DNA of 64,000 nucleotides from Rothia nasimurium (GTDB lineage: Bacteria; Actinomycetota; Actinomycetes; Actinomycetales; Micrococcaceae), in assembly GCF_928391935.1 (NCBI RefSeq), contig NZ_CAKMTD010000003.1, positions 1-64,000 of the forward strand, in the 5' to 3' direction. The position numbers and the translations under genes were made by a program. Position 1 is the first letter of the stretch. Every line of letters begins with the position of its first letter. The notes below the pieces were generated by a model. The model made no database searches and had not been told where the DNA came from. It worked only from the letters and a program-made list of their open reading frames with translations. Positions 26,470 to 35,979 of this stretch are shown in pieces.

Positions 26470-28032
26470 TTAGTTGGCTGGGTTTTCAGCCAGTTCATCA
26501 GCCAAAACCCGCTTGAGGATCTTGCCGGTGGGCCCCAAGGGCAGCTCACTTCTGAGCACATACCGGCGGGGGTACTTATAGGCTGCCAGGTTCTGACGGG
26601 CCAGGGCATCTAAGGACGCCAGCAGCCCGGCCCGGCCCTCCTCGTCCAGCTCCTCGCGGGGCACGACCACAGCAACAACCTCTTCACCCACAGACTCTGA
26701 GGGCTGGCCCACCACAGCAGCTAAACGGACCCCCTCATGGGTGTAGAGAACGTCCTCAATCTCACGCGGGTAAACACTGTTACCGTTCCGCAGAATCATG
26801 TCCTTGAGCCGGTCCACGATAAAGATATTGCCCTCAGAATCCAGGCGGGCGACGTCGCCGGTGGCGAACCAGTCGCCGTCCATGACGGCGGCGGTGGCCT
26901 CCGGGTTACCCCAGTAACCAGCCATGACATTGGGTCCCTTGACCCACAGCTGGCCCGGCTCCCCGGCAGGCAGGGCGGTGCCGTCCTTATCACGCACCTG
27001 CACCTGGACCCCGGGCAGGGCCCTGCCCACAGACCCAATGACCAGGCCGAACTCCGCCTGGTTGAAGCTCACCACCGGTGCAGTCTCACTCAGGCCATAA
27101 CCCTCATAGATGGGGAAAGCCACGAGCTTCTCAATCTCCGCGTGAACCGACGCCGGCAGGGCAGCCCCGCCCGAGATACCAAAACGAATCGCCCCCCGCA
27201 GCTGCCCCGCCACGGCAGGATCCGTGGCCAGGTGGGCGGCCAGGGCACTATACATGGTCGGTACAGCCGCCAGTACCGTCACCCCGGCACTCGCGCACAG
27301 CTGGGCTGCCCCACCCGGAGAAAACCGGGGCAGCAGGGCAATCGCTGCCCCCGCAGCCACCACCGCATTCATCGACACCGTCTGCCCAAAGGCATGAAAA
27401 AGGGGCAGGCCCCCAAAAATCACGTCGCTAGAGGTAAAACCAAAAACATCCACGCAGGTCGTAGCGTTTGAGAGCATATTCGCGTGGGTCAAGGTAGCGC
27501 CCTTAGGGGCCCCGGTCGTGCCCGAGGTATAGAGCAGAACAGCGGGGTCGGACGGCGCCACCGGGGACGGTTGCCACCCCTCAACAGGGGCAGGCCCAAA
27601 GTCAGGTTCCAGGGCCAGAACCTCCAAGCAGGTGCCCTCCCCTACCGCCTCAGCCACCTGGTCAGACTCCTCAGCCACGCGCGTCCCCGCCCCAGCCACC
27701 AGCAGGAGGGCACCAGCGTCCTGAACCTGAAAAGCCACCTCACGGGCAGCCAACAAAGGGTGCAAAGGCACAGCCACCGCCCCCAAAGACAGGGTCGCAA
27801 AATACAGGGCCACCATAGCCGGAACATTCGGCAAGGCCAGGGCAACCCGGTCCCCCGGGCCCACCCCACGCTCTGCCAACCACACCCGGGCAGACCCTGT
27901 CAGCTCAACCACCTGCCGGTAACTCAACTCACCCCCCACCCAGGTCAAGGCCACAGAATCATCCTCAGCCCGGGCAGCCAACAGGGCCGCAAGATTCGCA
28001 GAACCATCACGATCACCAGAAGCAAGAACCAA
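26470..28032 (-). CDS. AMP-forming acyl-CoA synthetase (fatty acid CoA ligase)
   Basis: A 520-residue member of the ANL adenylating superfamily, activating a carboxylic acid, probably a fatty acid, to its CoA thioester. Motifs: LLYTSGTTGAPKGATLTH (P-loop, near 170), YEGYGLSETAPV near 315, FATGDVARLDSEG near 395, and the catalytic Lys in PLGPTGKILKR near 505. The TTG start has AAAGG nine bases upstream; an alternative is not obvious. It is monocistronic, transcribed away from the ankyrin gene. Confidence 0.9.
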   Translation of the reverse strand: MVLASGDRDGSANLAALLAARAEDDSVALTWVGGELSYRQVVELTGSARVWLAERGVGPGDRVALALPNVPAMVALYFATLSLGAVAVPLHPLLAAREVAFQVQDAGALLLVAGAGTRVAEESDQVAEAVGEGTCLEVLALEPDFGPAPVEGWQPSPVAPSDPAVLLYTSGTTGAPKGATLTHANMLSNATTCVDVFGFTSSDVIFGGLPLFHAFGQTVSMNAVVAAGAAIALLPRFSPGGAAQLCASAGVTVLAAVPTMYSALAAHLATDPAVAGQLRGAIRFGISGGAALPASVHAEIEKLVAFPIYEGYGLSETAPVVSFNQAEFGLVIGSVGRALPGVQVQVRDKDGTALPAGEPGQLWVKGPNVMAGYWGNPEATAAVMDGDWFATGDVARLDSEGNIFIVDRLKDMILRNGNSVYPREIEDVLYTHEGVRLAAVVGQPSESVGEEVVAVVVPREELDEEGRAGLLASLDALARQNLAAYKYPRRYVLRSELPLGPTGKILKRVLADELAENPAN

Positions 28033-28187
28033 CGCACACAGCCTTTCGTCACAGGGAACAACTCAGCCCATTCTGCCATACAGGTCACACCCACCACGCT
28101 CAACGCCCAGTCCAAATAAGGCCGCCCACCCCACTCACAGCCCCCACAAGCTTGCAGAAAACCCCCACTCTCTGAGAAAGTGAAGGT

Positions 28188-28586
28188 ATGACAGAAGCAC
28201 AAACCGGCCTCAGCGAACAGGAGATCGAGTTCCTCAACTCCGTCTTTGACCTGGCCCGGGACAACAAGCCCGTAGCCCTCAAATCCCTGTTTGACCAGGG
28301 CGTCCCCGTCGACCTCACCAACGGCAAGGGCGACACCCTCCTCATCCTGGCTGCCTACCACGAGCACATCGACCTCGTCCAGCTCCTCATCAACGAAGGA
28401 GCCGACCTCGACCGCCTCAACGAACGAGGCCAAACCGCCCTCGTCTGCGCCGCCTTCCGCAACAACCTCCCCATCGCCCGCCTCCTGCTCGACGCAGGAG
28501 CTGACGAAACCCTCGGCGTCCAAACCCCCGCAGAAGTGGCAGAATTCTTCAACCTCGACGAGATGAAACAACTCTTCGACGCCTAA
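28188..28586 (+). CDS. Ankyrin-repeat protein
   Basis: 132 residues holding about three ankyrin repeats (GDTLLILAAYHEHIDLVQLLINEGADLD; GQTALVCAAFRNNLPIARLLLDAGAD, each given here as a recognisable block). It is a small cytoplasmic protein-interaction module with no catalytic motif. Similar single-domain ankyrin proteins occur throughout Micrococcales; their partners are unknown. ATG with GAAGGT close upstream. It is divergent from the acyl-CoA synthetase; 28033-28187 would hold both promoters. Confidence 0.9.
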   Translation: MTEAQTGLSEQEIEFLNSVFDLARDNKPVALKSLFDQGVPVDLTNGKGDTLLILAAYHEHIDLVQLLINEGADLDRLNERGQTALVCAAFRNNLPIARLLLDAGADETLGVQTPAEVAEFFNLDEMKQLFDA

Positions 28587-28641
28587 CCCGGCACTAGGCC
28601 ACGCCAGGCCAGCAGACCTGCACCCGCACACTGAGGTAGTA

Positions 28642-28682
28642 GCAGAGCCCCCGGTCTTCACCATGAAGACCGGGGGCTCTGC
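28642..28682. terminator. Bidirectional terminator between the ankyrin gene and argR
   Basis: Perfect 19-bp stem GCAGAGCCCCCGGTCTTCA / TGAAGACCGGGGGCTCTGC with a three-base loop. Confidence 0.85.
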
Positions 28683-28716
28683 GCTGTTCTAGGCTGAACT
28701 ACTCACCTGGCACCGC

Positions 28717-29196
28717 CTAGGCGGCCCATTCCAGGAAGAGGTTGGCGACGTCCTGCCCGCCGACGGGGTCGCGGGTAATCACCATGACGGTGTCATCCCC
28801 GGCAATTGAACCTAGAATCGGCTCGATCCCGGCCTGGTCAATCGCTGAGGCCAGGAACTGGGCCGCACCGGGGGGCGTCCGCAAAATGACCAGGTTGGCT
28901 GAGGCTTCAGCCGTCACCAGCAGTTCCTTGAAGAGGGAGACTAGGCGGGCGTCCGGGCCGTCCTGGGAGCTGCGGCGCACCGGGTGGTTCGGCACCGCAT
29001 AAATCAGCCCCGATTTCTCGTCGCGCACCCGCTCCGCCCCGATCTCCACCAGGTCCCGGGACAGGGTTGCCTGGGTCACCTTCAGTCCGTCGTCGGTCAG
29101 AATCTGGGCCAACTCAGCCTGCGAGCGCACCCGGTGGGTTTGCAGGACCTCAATGATGCGGGCCTGTCGTGCGGTCTTTGTTGATGGAATAGCCAT
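28717..29196 (-). CDS. argR: Arginine repressor
   Basis: A 159-residue regulator. The N-terminal winged helix (about 8-75; RSQAELAQIL, VTQATLSRDL) binds ARG boxes. The C-terminal domain (about 90-159; TPPGAAQFLASAIDQ, GSIAGDDTVMVI) forms hexamers and binds arginine. It normally represses arginine genes; likely targets here are argG, argF and argC, each preceded by AT-rich TTATGCA sites. It is downstream of argF in the same direction with a 57-bp gap, as in the actinobacterial argCJBDFR order. Confidence 0.96.
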   Translation of the reverse strand: MAIPSTKTARQARIIEVLQTHRVRSQAELAQILTDDGLKVTQATLSRDLVEIGAERVRDEKSGLIYAVPNHPVRRSSQDGPDARLVSLFKELLVTAEASANLVILRTPPGAAQFLASAIDQAGIEPILGSIAGDDTVMVITRDPVGGQDVANLFLEWAA

Positions 29197-29253
29197 TCTG
29201 TTCTTTCAGGTAGACAGGGGTGGGTAGGTGGTGTGGTTCGTAGGGGTCTGGGC

Positions 29254-30282
<1,029 letters not shown>

Positions 30283-30330
30283 TTGTGTATAGGGTGTAGG
30301 TTTACCCGGCAGGTTGGGGTGGCTTCGTCT

Positions 30331-31548
30331 CTAGTTCTTTCGGGCCTCGGCCAGGATCTGGGGGAAGGCGGCGGTGAACTCGGCTAGTTCGGCGTCAGTG
30401 ATGGTGAGGGCCGGGGCCAGGCGGACGGTGCGGGCGTCGGGGGCGTTGACGATGAAGCCTGCCGTGCGGGCAACTACCACAAAGGCAGGTGCCAGGGGGG
30501 CGCCGCCGTCCGTCGTATCAGTTTCAAGGACGATCCCAATCAGCAGGCCTGCCCCACGGGTTGCCTCCACGCCTTCGACCTGCTCGATGGCGGCTCGGAA
30601 GGTGGCCCCCCGCTCGGTTGCGGCGGCCAGCAGGCCCTCAGTTTCAAGGACGTCCAGGGTGGCGCTGGCTGCGGCGGTGGCCAGGGGGTTGCCGCCGAAG
30701 GTGGTGCCGTGCATACCGGCTTCGAGGGTGGTGGCGTTCTCGTCGCCCACCACAATCATGGCCCCGATGGGGAAGCCGCCGCCCAGGCCCTTAGCCAGGG
30801 TGATGGCGTCGGGCAGGGCCTCGCCGGTGAGTTCGCGGGAGTGCTCGTACCAGCGGCCGGTGCGGCCCATGCCGGTCTGGACCTCGTCCACGATCAGCAG
30901 GGCCCCGCGGGCGCGGGTGAGGTCGCGGGCGCGGGTCAGGTAGCCCTCGGGCAGGGGCAGGACGCCCGCCTCCCCCTGGATAGGTTCGATGATGAGGGCA
31001 GCGACGTCGTCGGTCAGGTTTTCTTCCAGGGCTTCGAGGGTGGCCGGGATGTGCTTGATACCGGTAGGCAAAGGTTCAAAGGGCTGGCGGTAGGCGGGCT
31101 TCCAGGTCAGGGACAGGGCCCCGATGGTGCGGCCGTGGAAGCCGTGATCCAGGGCCAGGATAGTGCCCTTGCCCGTGAGGTTGCCGTGGCGGCGGGCCAG
31201 CTTGTAGGCGGCCTCATTGGCCTCGGTACCGGAGTTACAGAAGAAGACACGACCCTCATCAGTACCCAGGTAGCGTAGGAGCCGCTGGGCCAGGGAAATC
31301 TGCTGCGGGGTGGTGAAAAAGTTAGAGACGTGGGCCAGGGTAGCGGCCTGGTCGCTCACGGCCTGCACCCAGGCCGGGTGGGCATGGCCCAGGGCATTGA
31401 CGGCAATACCGCCCAGCAAATCCAGGTAGACCTTCCCGTTGGCGTCGGTCACGCGGGAACCCTGCCCCTCAACCAAAACGAGGCTGGGGTCACCAAAAAC
31501 GCCGAGCAGGTCATGCCGGTAGTCGGCCAGAAGAGTTTCTTGGGTCAT
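30331..31548 (-). CDS. argD: Acetylornithine aminotransferase
   Basis: A 405-residue PLP-dependent class III aminotransferase converting N-acetylglutamate semialdehyde to N-acetylornithine. It shows FFCNSGTEANEAA (PLP phosphate), DEVQTGMGRTG, and the Schiff-base Lys in DAITLAKGLGGGFPIGA near 255. Length is normal. It is fourth in argCJBD, 9 bases after argB, and ends 123 bases before the argF start codon. Confidence 0.96.
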   Translation of the reverse strand: MTQETLLADYRHDLLGVFGDPSLVLVEGQGSRVTDANGKVYLDLLGGIAVNALGHAHPAWVQAVSDQAATLAHVSNFFTTPQQISLAQRLLRYLGTDEGRVFFCNSGTEANEAAYKLARRHGNLTGKGTILALDHGFHGRTIGALSLTWKPAYRQPFEPLPTGIKHIPATLEALEENLTDDVAALIIEPIQGEAGVLPLPEGYLTRARDLTRARGALLIVDEVQTGMGRTGRWYEHSRELTGEALPDAITLAKGLGGGFPIGAMIVVGDENATTLEAGMHGTTFGGNPLATAAASATLDVLETEGLLAAATERGATFRAAIEQVEGVEATRGAGLLIGIVLETDTTDGGAPLAPAFVVVARTAGFIVNAPDARTVRLAPALTITDAELAEFTAAFPQILAEARKN

Positions 31549-31557
31549 GGTGGGTTC

Positions 31558-32568
31558 CTAGTAGGTGACGGGCTTGAGCTGAAAATCAGGGGCCGGGTGG
31601 TGCCAGGGGGCGTCCTGGGCGTCGTCAGGGGTGAGCTGGGTGCCGATACCCCGGTCGGTGAAAATTTCGAGCAGGGGCGAGTGGGGCAGACGGCCATCCA
31701 CAATGGAGGCACGAGGCACCCCGTGCTCAACCGCCTGCAGGCAGGCCGTCATCTTGGGGATCATGCCCGACACCAGGGAGGGTAGCATCTCGCGCAGCTC
31801 AGAGACGGTCAGGGAGGAAATCAGCGAATCCTTGTCCGGCCAGTTGGCGTAGAGGCCCTCCACGTCGGTCAGGACGACCAGCTTTTCAGCTCCCAGGGCG
31901 GCAGCGACGGCGGCGGCTGCGGTATCAGCATTGACGTTGAGGATCTCGCCGGTCAGCCCGGCCAGGCCGTGGGAGTGGTCGGGGTACTTTTCTGGGTCGT
32001 GCATTTCCGGGGCGACGGACGAAATCACCGGAATCTTCCCGGCCTCAATCATGGACATAATAGCGGTGGTGTTGACGCCCACGACCTCGCCCACCAGGCC
32101 CAGGTCGACCTCCTGGCCGTCCACCACGGTGCCAATCCGGCGGGCCCGCAAGAGGCCGCCGTCCTCCCCGCTCATAGCCACCGCGTAGGGGCCGTGGGCG
32201 TTGATGAGGGACACCAGCTCGCGGGCCACCTGGCCCGTCAGCACCATACGGACGACGTCCATAGCCTCGGGGGTCGTGTACCGCAGCCCGCCACGGAACT
32301 CACTCTCAATACCCAGCTTGTCCAGCATGGCCGTAATCTGCGGGCCGCCGCCGTGAACCACCACCGGGCAGATACCGATCGTACGCAAGAAGACCATGTC
32401 CTCCGCAAAGGCCGCACGAAGGTCCTCAGAAATCATGGCGTTACCGCCGTACTTGAAGACCATGACCTTCCCCCGGAACTGCTGGATCCAGGGCAGGGCC
32501 TCCATGAGGGTTCTAGCCTTATCTTGGGCGGTATCGAAACGGGCCTGGGCGTTATTCTGCTCTGCCAC
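31558..32568 (-). CDS. argB: Acetylglutamate kinase
   Basis: A 336-residue enzyme phosphorylating N-acetylglutamate, the usual arginine-feedback step. It has the amino acid kinase motifs VFKYGGNAM near 38, VVHGGGPQI near 72, and [12 protein letters not shown] near 213. The N-terminal extension before the core (about 30 residues) is the kind that carries the arginine-sensing helix in inhibited hexameric enzymes, so feedback inhibition is likely. The C-terminus is longer than usual by about 35 residues. Confidence 0.95.
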   Translation of the reverse strand: MAEQNNAQARFDTAQDKARTLMEALPWIQQFRGKVMVFKYGGNAMISEDLRAAFAEDMVFLRTIGICPVVVHGGGPQITAMLDKLGIESEFRGGLRYTTPEAMDVVRMVLTGQVARELVSLINAHGPYAVAMSGEDGGLLRARRIGTVVDGQEVDLGLVGEVVGVNTTAIMSMIEAGKIPVISSVAPEMHDPEKYPDHSHGLAGLTGEILNVNADTAAAAVAAALGAEKLVVLTDVEGLYANWPDKDSLISSLTVSELREMLPSLVSGMIPKMTACLQAVEHGVPRASIVDGRLPHSPLLEIFTDRGIGTQLTPDDAQDAPWHHPAPDFQLKPVTY

Positions 32569-32592
32569 GGTGGGTTTTCCCTTTCCTTGGGT

Positions 32593-33804
32593 TTAGCTGG
32601 AGTAGGCGGAGTTTTCGTGGACGTAGTCGTGGGTGAGATCGTTGGTCCAGATGGTAGCTTCGTGCTCCCCGGCCCCCAAATCAATCTCAACCGTGACCTT
32701 GCGGTGCGCGGCAAGGTCAACCAGGGAGCGGTCCTCCCCGATCCCGCCGCCGGTGCAGACCTGCACCCCGTTGATGGTGACGTTCACATTCTCAGGTTCA
32801 AACGTGGCGCTCGTAGTGCCGACCTCGGAGAGAATACGGCCCCAGTTAGGGTCGTTACCGAAAATAGCGGTCTTGAAGAGATTGGAGCGGGACACGGCCC
32901 GGGAGACCTCTTCAGCCTCCGCCTCCGTGGCGGCGTTCAGGGTACGCACGTGAACATCGTGGCTGGCGCCCTCGGCGTCGCCAATGAGTTGCAGGGCCAA
33001 ATCCTGGCACACCTTGGTCAGGGCCTCGGTGAAAGTGCCCAGGTCAGGCTCAATGGCTGAAGCGCCGGAGCTCATCAGGATCACGGTGTCATTAGTTGAC
33101 ATACAGCCATCTGAGTCGGCCCGGTTGAAGCTCAGGCGCACGGCCTCCCGCAAGGCGGTGTCCAGGTTCTCAGGTGAGATGAGGGCGTCCGTCGTCACTA
33201 CCACCAGCATGGTCGCCAAGCCCGGGGCCAACATGCCTGCCCCCTTGGCCATGCCACCAATCAGGTAGGAGCCGCCCTCCTCAACCTCAACCTCAATCGC
33301 AGCCTGTTTAGAGACGGTATCGGTGGTCATAATCGCCTCAGCGGCATCAGTACCCGACTCCGGGCTCACCCCCAGGGCCGCAACCGCGCGGGCTACGCCG
33401 TCCTTCAGGTTCTCCATGGGCAGGCGCTGACCAATCAAACCGGTGGAGCAGACCAGCACGTCCCCGGCTGAAACGTCCAGCAGCTCAGCCAGGTATTCGA
33501 CGCTCTCGTGGGCGTCCTGGAAACCCGGGGCCCCGGTGCAGGCATTGGCCCCGCCGGAGTTCAGCAACACGGCGTCCGCCCGGCCGTCGGTAATCGCCTG
33601 ACGGCTCCACAGCACAGGGGCAGCCGCAAACCGGTTGGTGGTGAAGACGGCAGCGGCATTCTTGTCAGGGCCGTCATTGACCACCACGGCAACGTCCTTC
33701 TTGCCGTCTACCGTGCTGATACCTGCGGGCACACCAGCCGCGCGGAAACCCCGGGGGTAGGTCACGCCAAAAGTTGAAATTCCATCGATGTGGTGCTGGG
33801 TCAC
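32593..33804 (-). CDS. argJ: Bifunctional ornithine acetyltransferase/N-acetylglutamate synthase
   Basis: A 403-residue ArgJ. It transfers the acetyl group from acetylornithine to glutamate, and in some species also makes acetylglutamate from acetyl-CoA. The autoprocessing site is visible as GMAKGAGMLAPGLATM, the Thr of ATM becoming the nucleophile of the beta chain. GTG start overlaps the argC stop (GTGA). Its presence means the pathway is the acetyl-recycling type. Confidence 0.95.
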   Translation of the reverse strand: MTQHHIDGISTFGVTYPRGFRAAGVPAGISTVDGKKDVAVVVNDGPDKNAAAVFTTNRFAAAPVLWSRQAITDGRADAVLLNSGGANACTGAPGFQDAHESVEYLAELLDVSAGDVLVCSTGLIGQRLPMENLKDGVARAVAALGVSPESGTDAAEAIMTTDTVSKQAAIEVEVEEGGSYLIGGMAKGAGMLAPGLATMLVVVTTDALISPENLDTALREAVRLSFNRADSDGCMSTNDTVILMSSGASAIEPDLGTFTEALTKVCQDLALQLIGDAEGASHDVHVRTLNAATEAEAEEVSRAVSRSNLFKTAIFGNDPNWGRILSEVGTTSATFEPENVNVTINGVQVCTGGGIGEDRSLVDLAAHRKVTVEIDLGAGEHEATIWTNDLTHDYVHENSAYSS

Positions 33805-34844
33805 GGTGCAAGTCCTTCCTGCAGCAGACCTGCATTTTCAGGCAGGCCGAGGGCGATATTCATTGATTGGATGGCACCACCTGCGGTGCCCTTAGCGAGG
33901 TTGTCGATAACGCTGGTGACGATCACGCGCCCGGCGTGCTCGTCGAAGGCCAGCTGCATTTCTGCGTGGTTAGATCCCTGCACGCTCTTAGTGGTGGGCC
34001 ACTGGCCCTCAGGCAGCAGGTGGACGAACTTTTCGTCGGCGTAGGCTGCCTGCCAGGCTTCTCGGAGCTGGGCTTCGGTCACGCCGGGGCGGACGCGGGC
34101 GGTAGCGGTAGCCAGGATCCCTCGCGGCATGGGGGCCAAGGTGGGCGTAAAGGAAATCTGCACCTGCTCCCCTGCGATCTGGGTCAGTTTTTCTTCGATT
34201 TCGGGGGTGTGCCGGTGGGAACCGCCCACCCCGTAGGGGCTCATGCCACCCATGACTTCTGCTGAGAGCAGGTGGGGCTTGAGACTCTTCCCCGCCCCGG
34301 AGGTACCTGAGGCGGCGACGATGACGACGTCGGTGGGCTCCAGCAGGCCAGCGGCGAACCCGGGGGCCAGGGCCAGAATGGAGGCGGTGGGATAGCAGCC
34401 GGGAACAGCAACCCGCTTGGTTCCCGCCAGGTTCTGGCGCTGCTTGCCGGTGGCTGTGGGTAGCTCGGGCAGGCCGTAGGGCCAGGTGCCGGAGTGCTCG
34501 GACCCGTAAAACTTAACCCAAGCCTCGCCGTCCTCAAGCCGGTGGTCGGCCCCGGCGTCGATGACCAGGGTGTTCTCAGGTAGCTGGGCGGCGATGGCGG
34601 CGCTGGCCCCGTGCGGTAGGGCCATGAAGACGACGTCGTGCCCGCTCAGGGCCTCGGCGGTGGTGTCGGCGACGACCAGGTCGGCGTAGGCACGGAGGTG
34701 GGGGGCCAGGTCGCCCAGGCGTTGACCTGCGGACGAGTGGGCGGCGACGGTTTTCACCTCGACATGGGGGTGGGTGGCCAGAAGGCGCAGGATCTCGCCA
34801 CCGGCGTACCCGGTGGCACCTGTGACAGCTACGGTAATAGTCAT
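33801..34844 (-). CDS. argC: N-acetyl-gamma-glutamyl-phosphate reductase
   Basis: A 347-residue NADPH-dependent reductase giving acetylglutamate semialdehyde. Rossmann motif GATGYAGGEILRLL at 9-22; the catalytic Cys is in VAVPGCYPTASIL near 150. It is the first gene of argCJBD, with AT-rich ARG-box-like sites immediately upstream. Confidence 0.96.
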   Translation of the reverse strand: MTITVAVTGATGYAGGEILRLLATHPHVEVKTVAAHSSAGQRLGDLAPHLRAYADLVVADTTAEALSGHDVVFMALPHGASAAIAAQLPENTLVIDAGADHRLEDGEAWVKFYGSEHSGTWPYGLPELPTATGKQRQNLAGTKRVAVPGCYPTASILALAPGFAAGLLEPTDVVIVAASGTSGAGKSLKPHLLSAEVMGGMSPYGVGGSHRHTPEIEEKLTQIAGEQVQISFTPTLAPMPRGILATATARVRPGVTEAQLREAWQAAYADEKFVHLLPEGQWPTTKSVQGSNHAEMQLAFDEHAGRVIVTSVIDNLAKGTAGGAIQSMNIALGLPENAGLLQEGLAP

Positions 34845-34851
34845 AGGCCTA

Positions 34852-34891
34852 TTTTTGCATGTTTTTACATAACAGTAAATATTTATGCATT
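34852..34891. promoter_or_regulatory. ArgR-box-like sites before argC
   Basis: The plus strand holds taaatatttatgcatta (34876-34891) and a weaker tttttgcatg (34852-34861). This resembles the argG and argF operators and overlaps the likely argC promoter. Confidence 0.6.
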
Positions 34892-34947
34892 ACGTTTCGT
34901 CATGTGAACCCAGCGCCACCCCTCCCCCAGGAAAGGACCATTTAAAA

Positions 34948-34980
34948 CGGAAAAGACCACTGGACTGGTGGTCTTTTCCG
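34948..34980. terminator. Terminator after the 35-kb membrane protein gene
   Basis: Perfect 14-bp stem CGGAAAAGACCACT / GTGGTCTTTTCCG-type with a short loop; the A/T-rich stem edges give a T-run on either strand. Confidence 0.75.
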
Positions 34981-35014
34981 ATTTAGATGGTACCTAGGGA
35001 AAGGAGCGGAGTGT

Positions 35015-35683
35015 TTAGAGGGACGCGGACTTGCGCTTACGAATCACCATAAAGGTACCCGCCACACCAGCACCAAACACCAGAATCGCACCCAACAAAC
35101 GAATCATAGCCGCCCGCTTCTGGTCCCCCACCGTATCACTCGTCACCGGAACCAAGGTGCCCTCATGACCAGTACGAGCCACCGTCAACTGGCCGTCACC
35201 CACCTGCACCAGCAGGGCGTCCACCGTCTCAGGGAAATCAGCCTTCACAGTACCCGTCTGGCTACCGCGGAACTTCACCGAAGCACCAGGGCTAACAGCG
35301 GCAGGGTCAGCAATGTCAGACACAAAGGTCTTCCCGGCCAGGGCTTCATCCTGGGGAAGGGTGCCGGTGTAAATACCGACGTTGCTATCCGACTGCAGAT
35401 CGCGGGTTGCCTCCTCAAGGGTGCCAGTCATCACCCAGGAGCGGTTCTCGTAGCCTTCATTAGCGCGGGCCTCGTTGAAGGTCCGCACACCACCGATGAG
35501 CAAGATGAGGGCCAGGACGGTCGCAACCAGCATGATGCCTGCAGCTGCCAGCTTGGGGACAAGGGGGCCGCGAGGTTCGTCGTAGATGCCCTCTTCATCG
35601 CCCTCGGTGAAGGTGAAGAAGTCATCGTTACGGGCTTCTTCCCCGGTGGTGTACTGTTCGTCGAGGTTTCGCTGGTCGCTCAC
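35015..35683 (-). CDS. Membrane protein of unknown function
   Basis: 222 residues: acidic cytoplasmic N-terminus (about 1-40), membrane segment about 42-65, an extracytoplasmic beta-rich domain of roughly 125 residues, and a second membrane segment near 193-212 followed by KRKS. No family recognised; the layout resembles small envelope-stress or secretion accessory proteins. A GTG start at 35683 is favoured by GGAG seven bases upstream; the frame is open 11 codons further. Monocistronic. Confidence 0.75.
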   Translation of the reverse strand: MSDQRNLDEQYTTGEEARNDDFFTFTEGDEEGIYDEPRGPLVPKLAAAGIMLVATVLALILLIGGVRTFNEARANEGYENRSWVMTGTLEEATRDLQSDSNVGIYTGTLPQDEALAGKTFVSDIADPAAVSPGASVKFRGSQTGTVKADFPETVDALLVQVGDGQLTVARTGHEGTLVPVTSDTVGDQKRAAMIRLLGAILVFGAGVAGTFMVIRKRKSASL

Positions 35684-35898
35684 GGTGCTTCTCCAGGGGT
35701 TGTGGGGGTTGGCCATCTTTGTAGGCCCAAGTCAAGAGGCCCTCGCGCTGGGGCCGGGTAGGGCCAGGACGCTCGCCGGTACAGGTCGCTGGCGGGTAGG
35801 GTAGATACCCATTCTAGCCTTTTGTAGCCTACTGAGCATTCTTTTGAGACAGCTATCAGCAAATCTTCAGCCCAGGGTTGAGACTTCTTCAGGTTAAA

Positions 35899-35963
35899 GG
35901 CCAGGACGCCGCCCCCCTCCTCCCCTGCCAGGGGCAGAAGTGGTGGGTGGCGGCGTCCTGGCC
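35899..35963 (-). terminator. Terminator of pheST
   Basis: Outer 15-bp perfect stem GGCCAGGACGCCGCC / GGCGGCGTCCTGGCC enclosing a CCCCTGCC / GGGGCAG inner pairing. Belongs to the GGACGCC hairpin family. Confidence 0.75.
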
Positions 35964-35979
35964 TGGAAGCGGGCCGAGG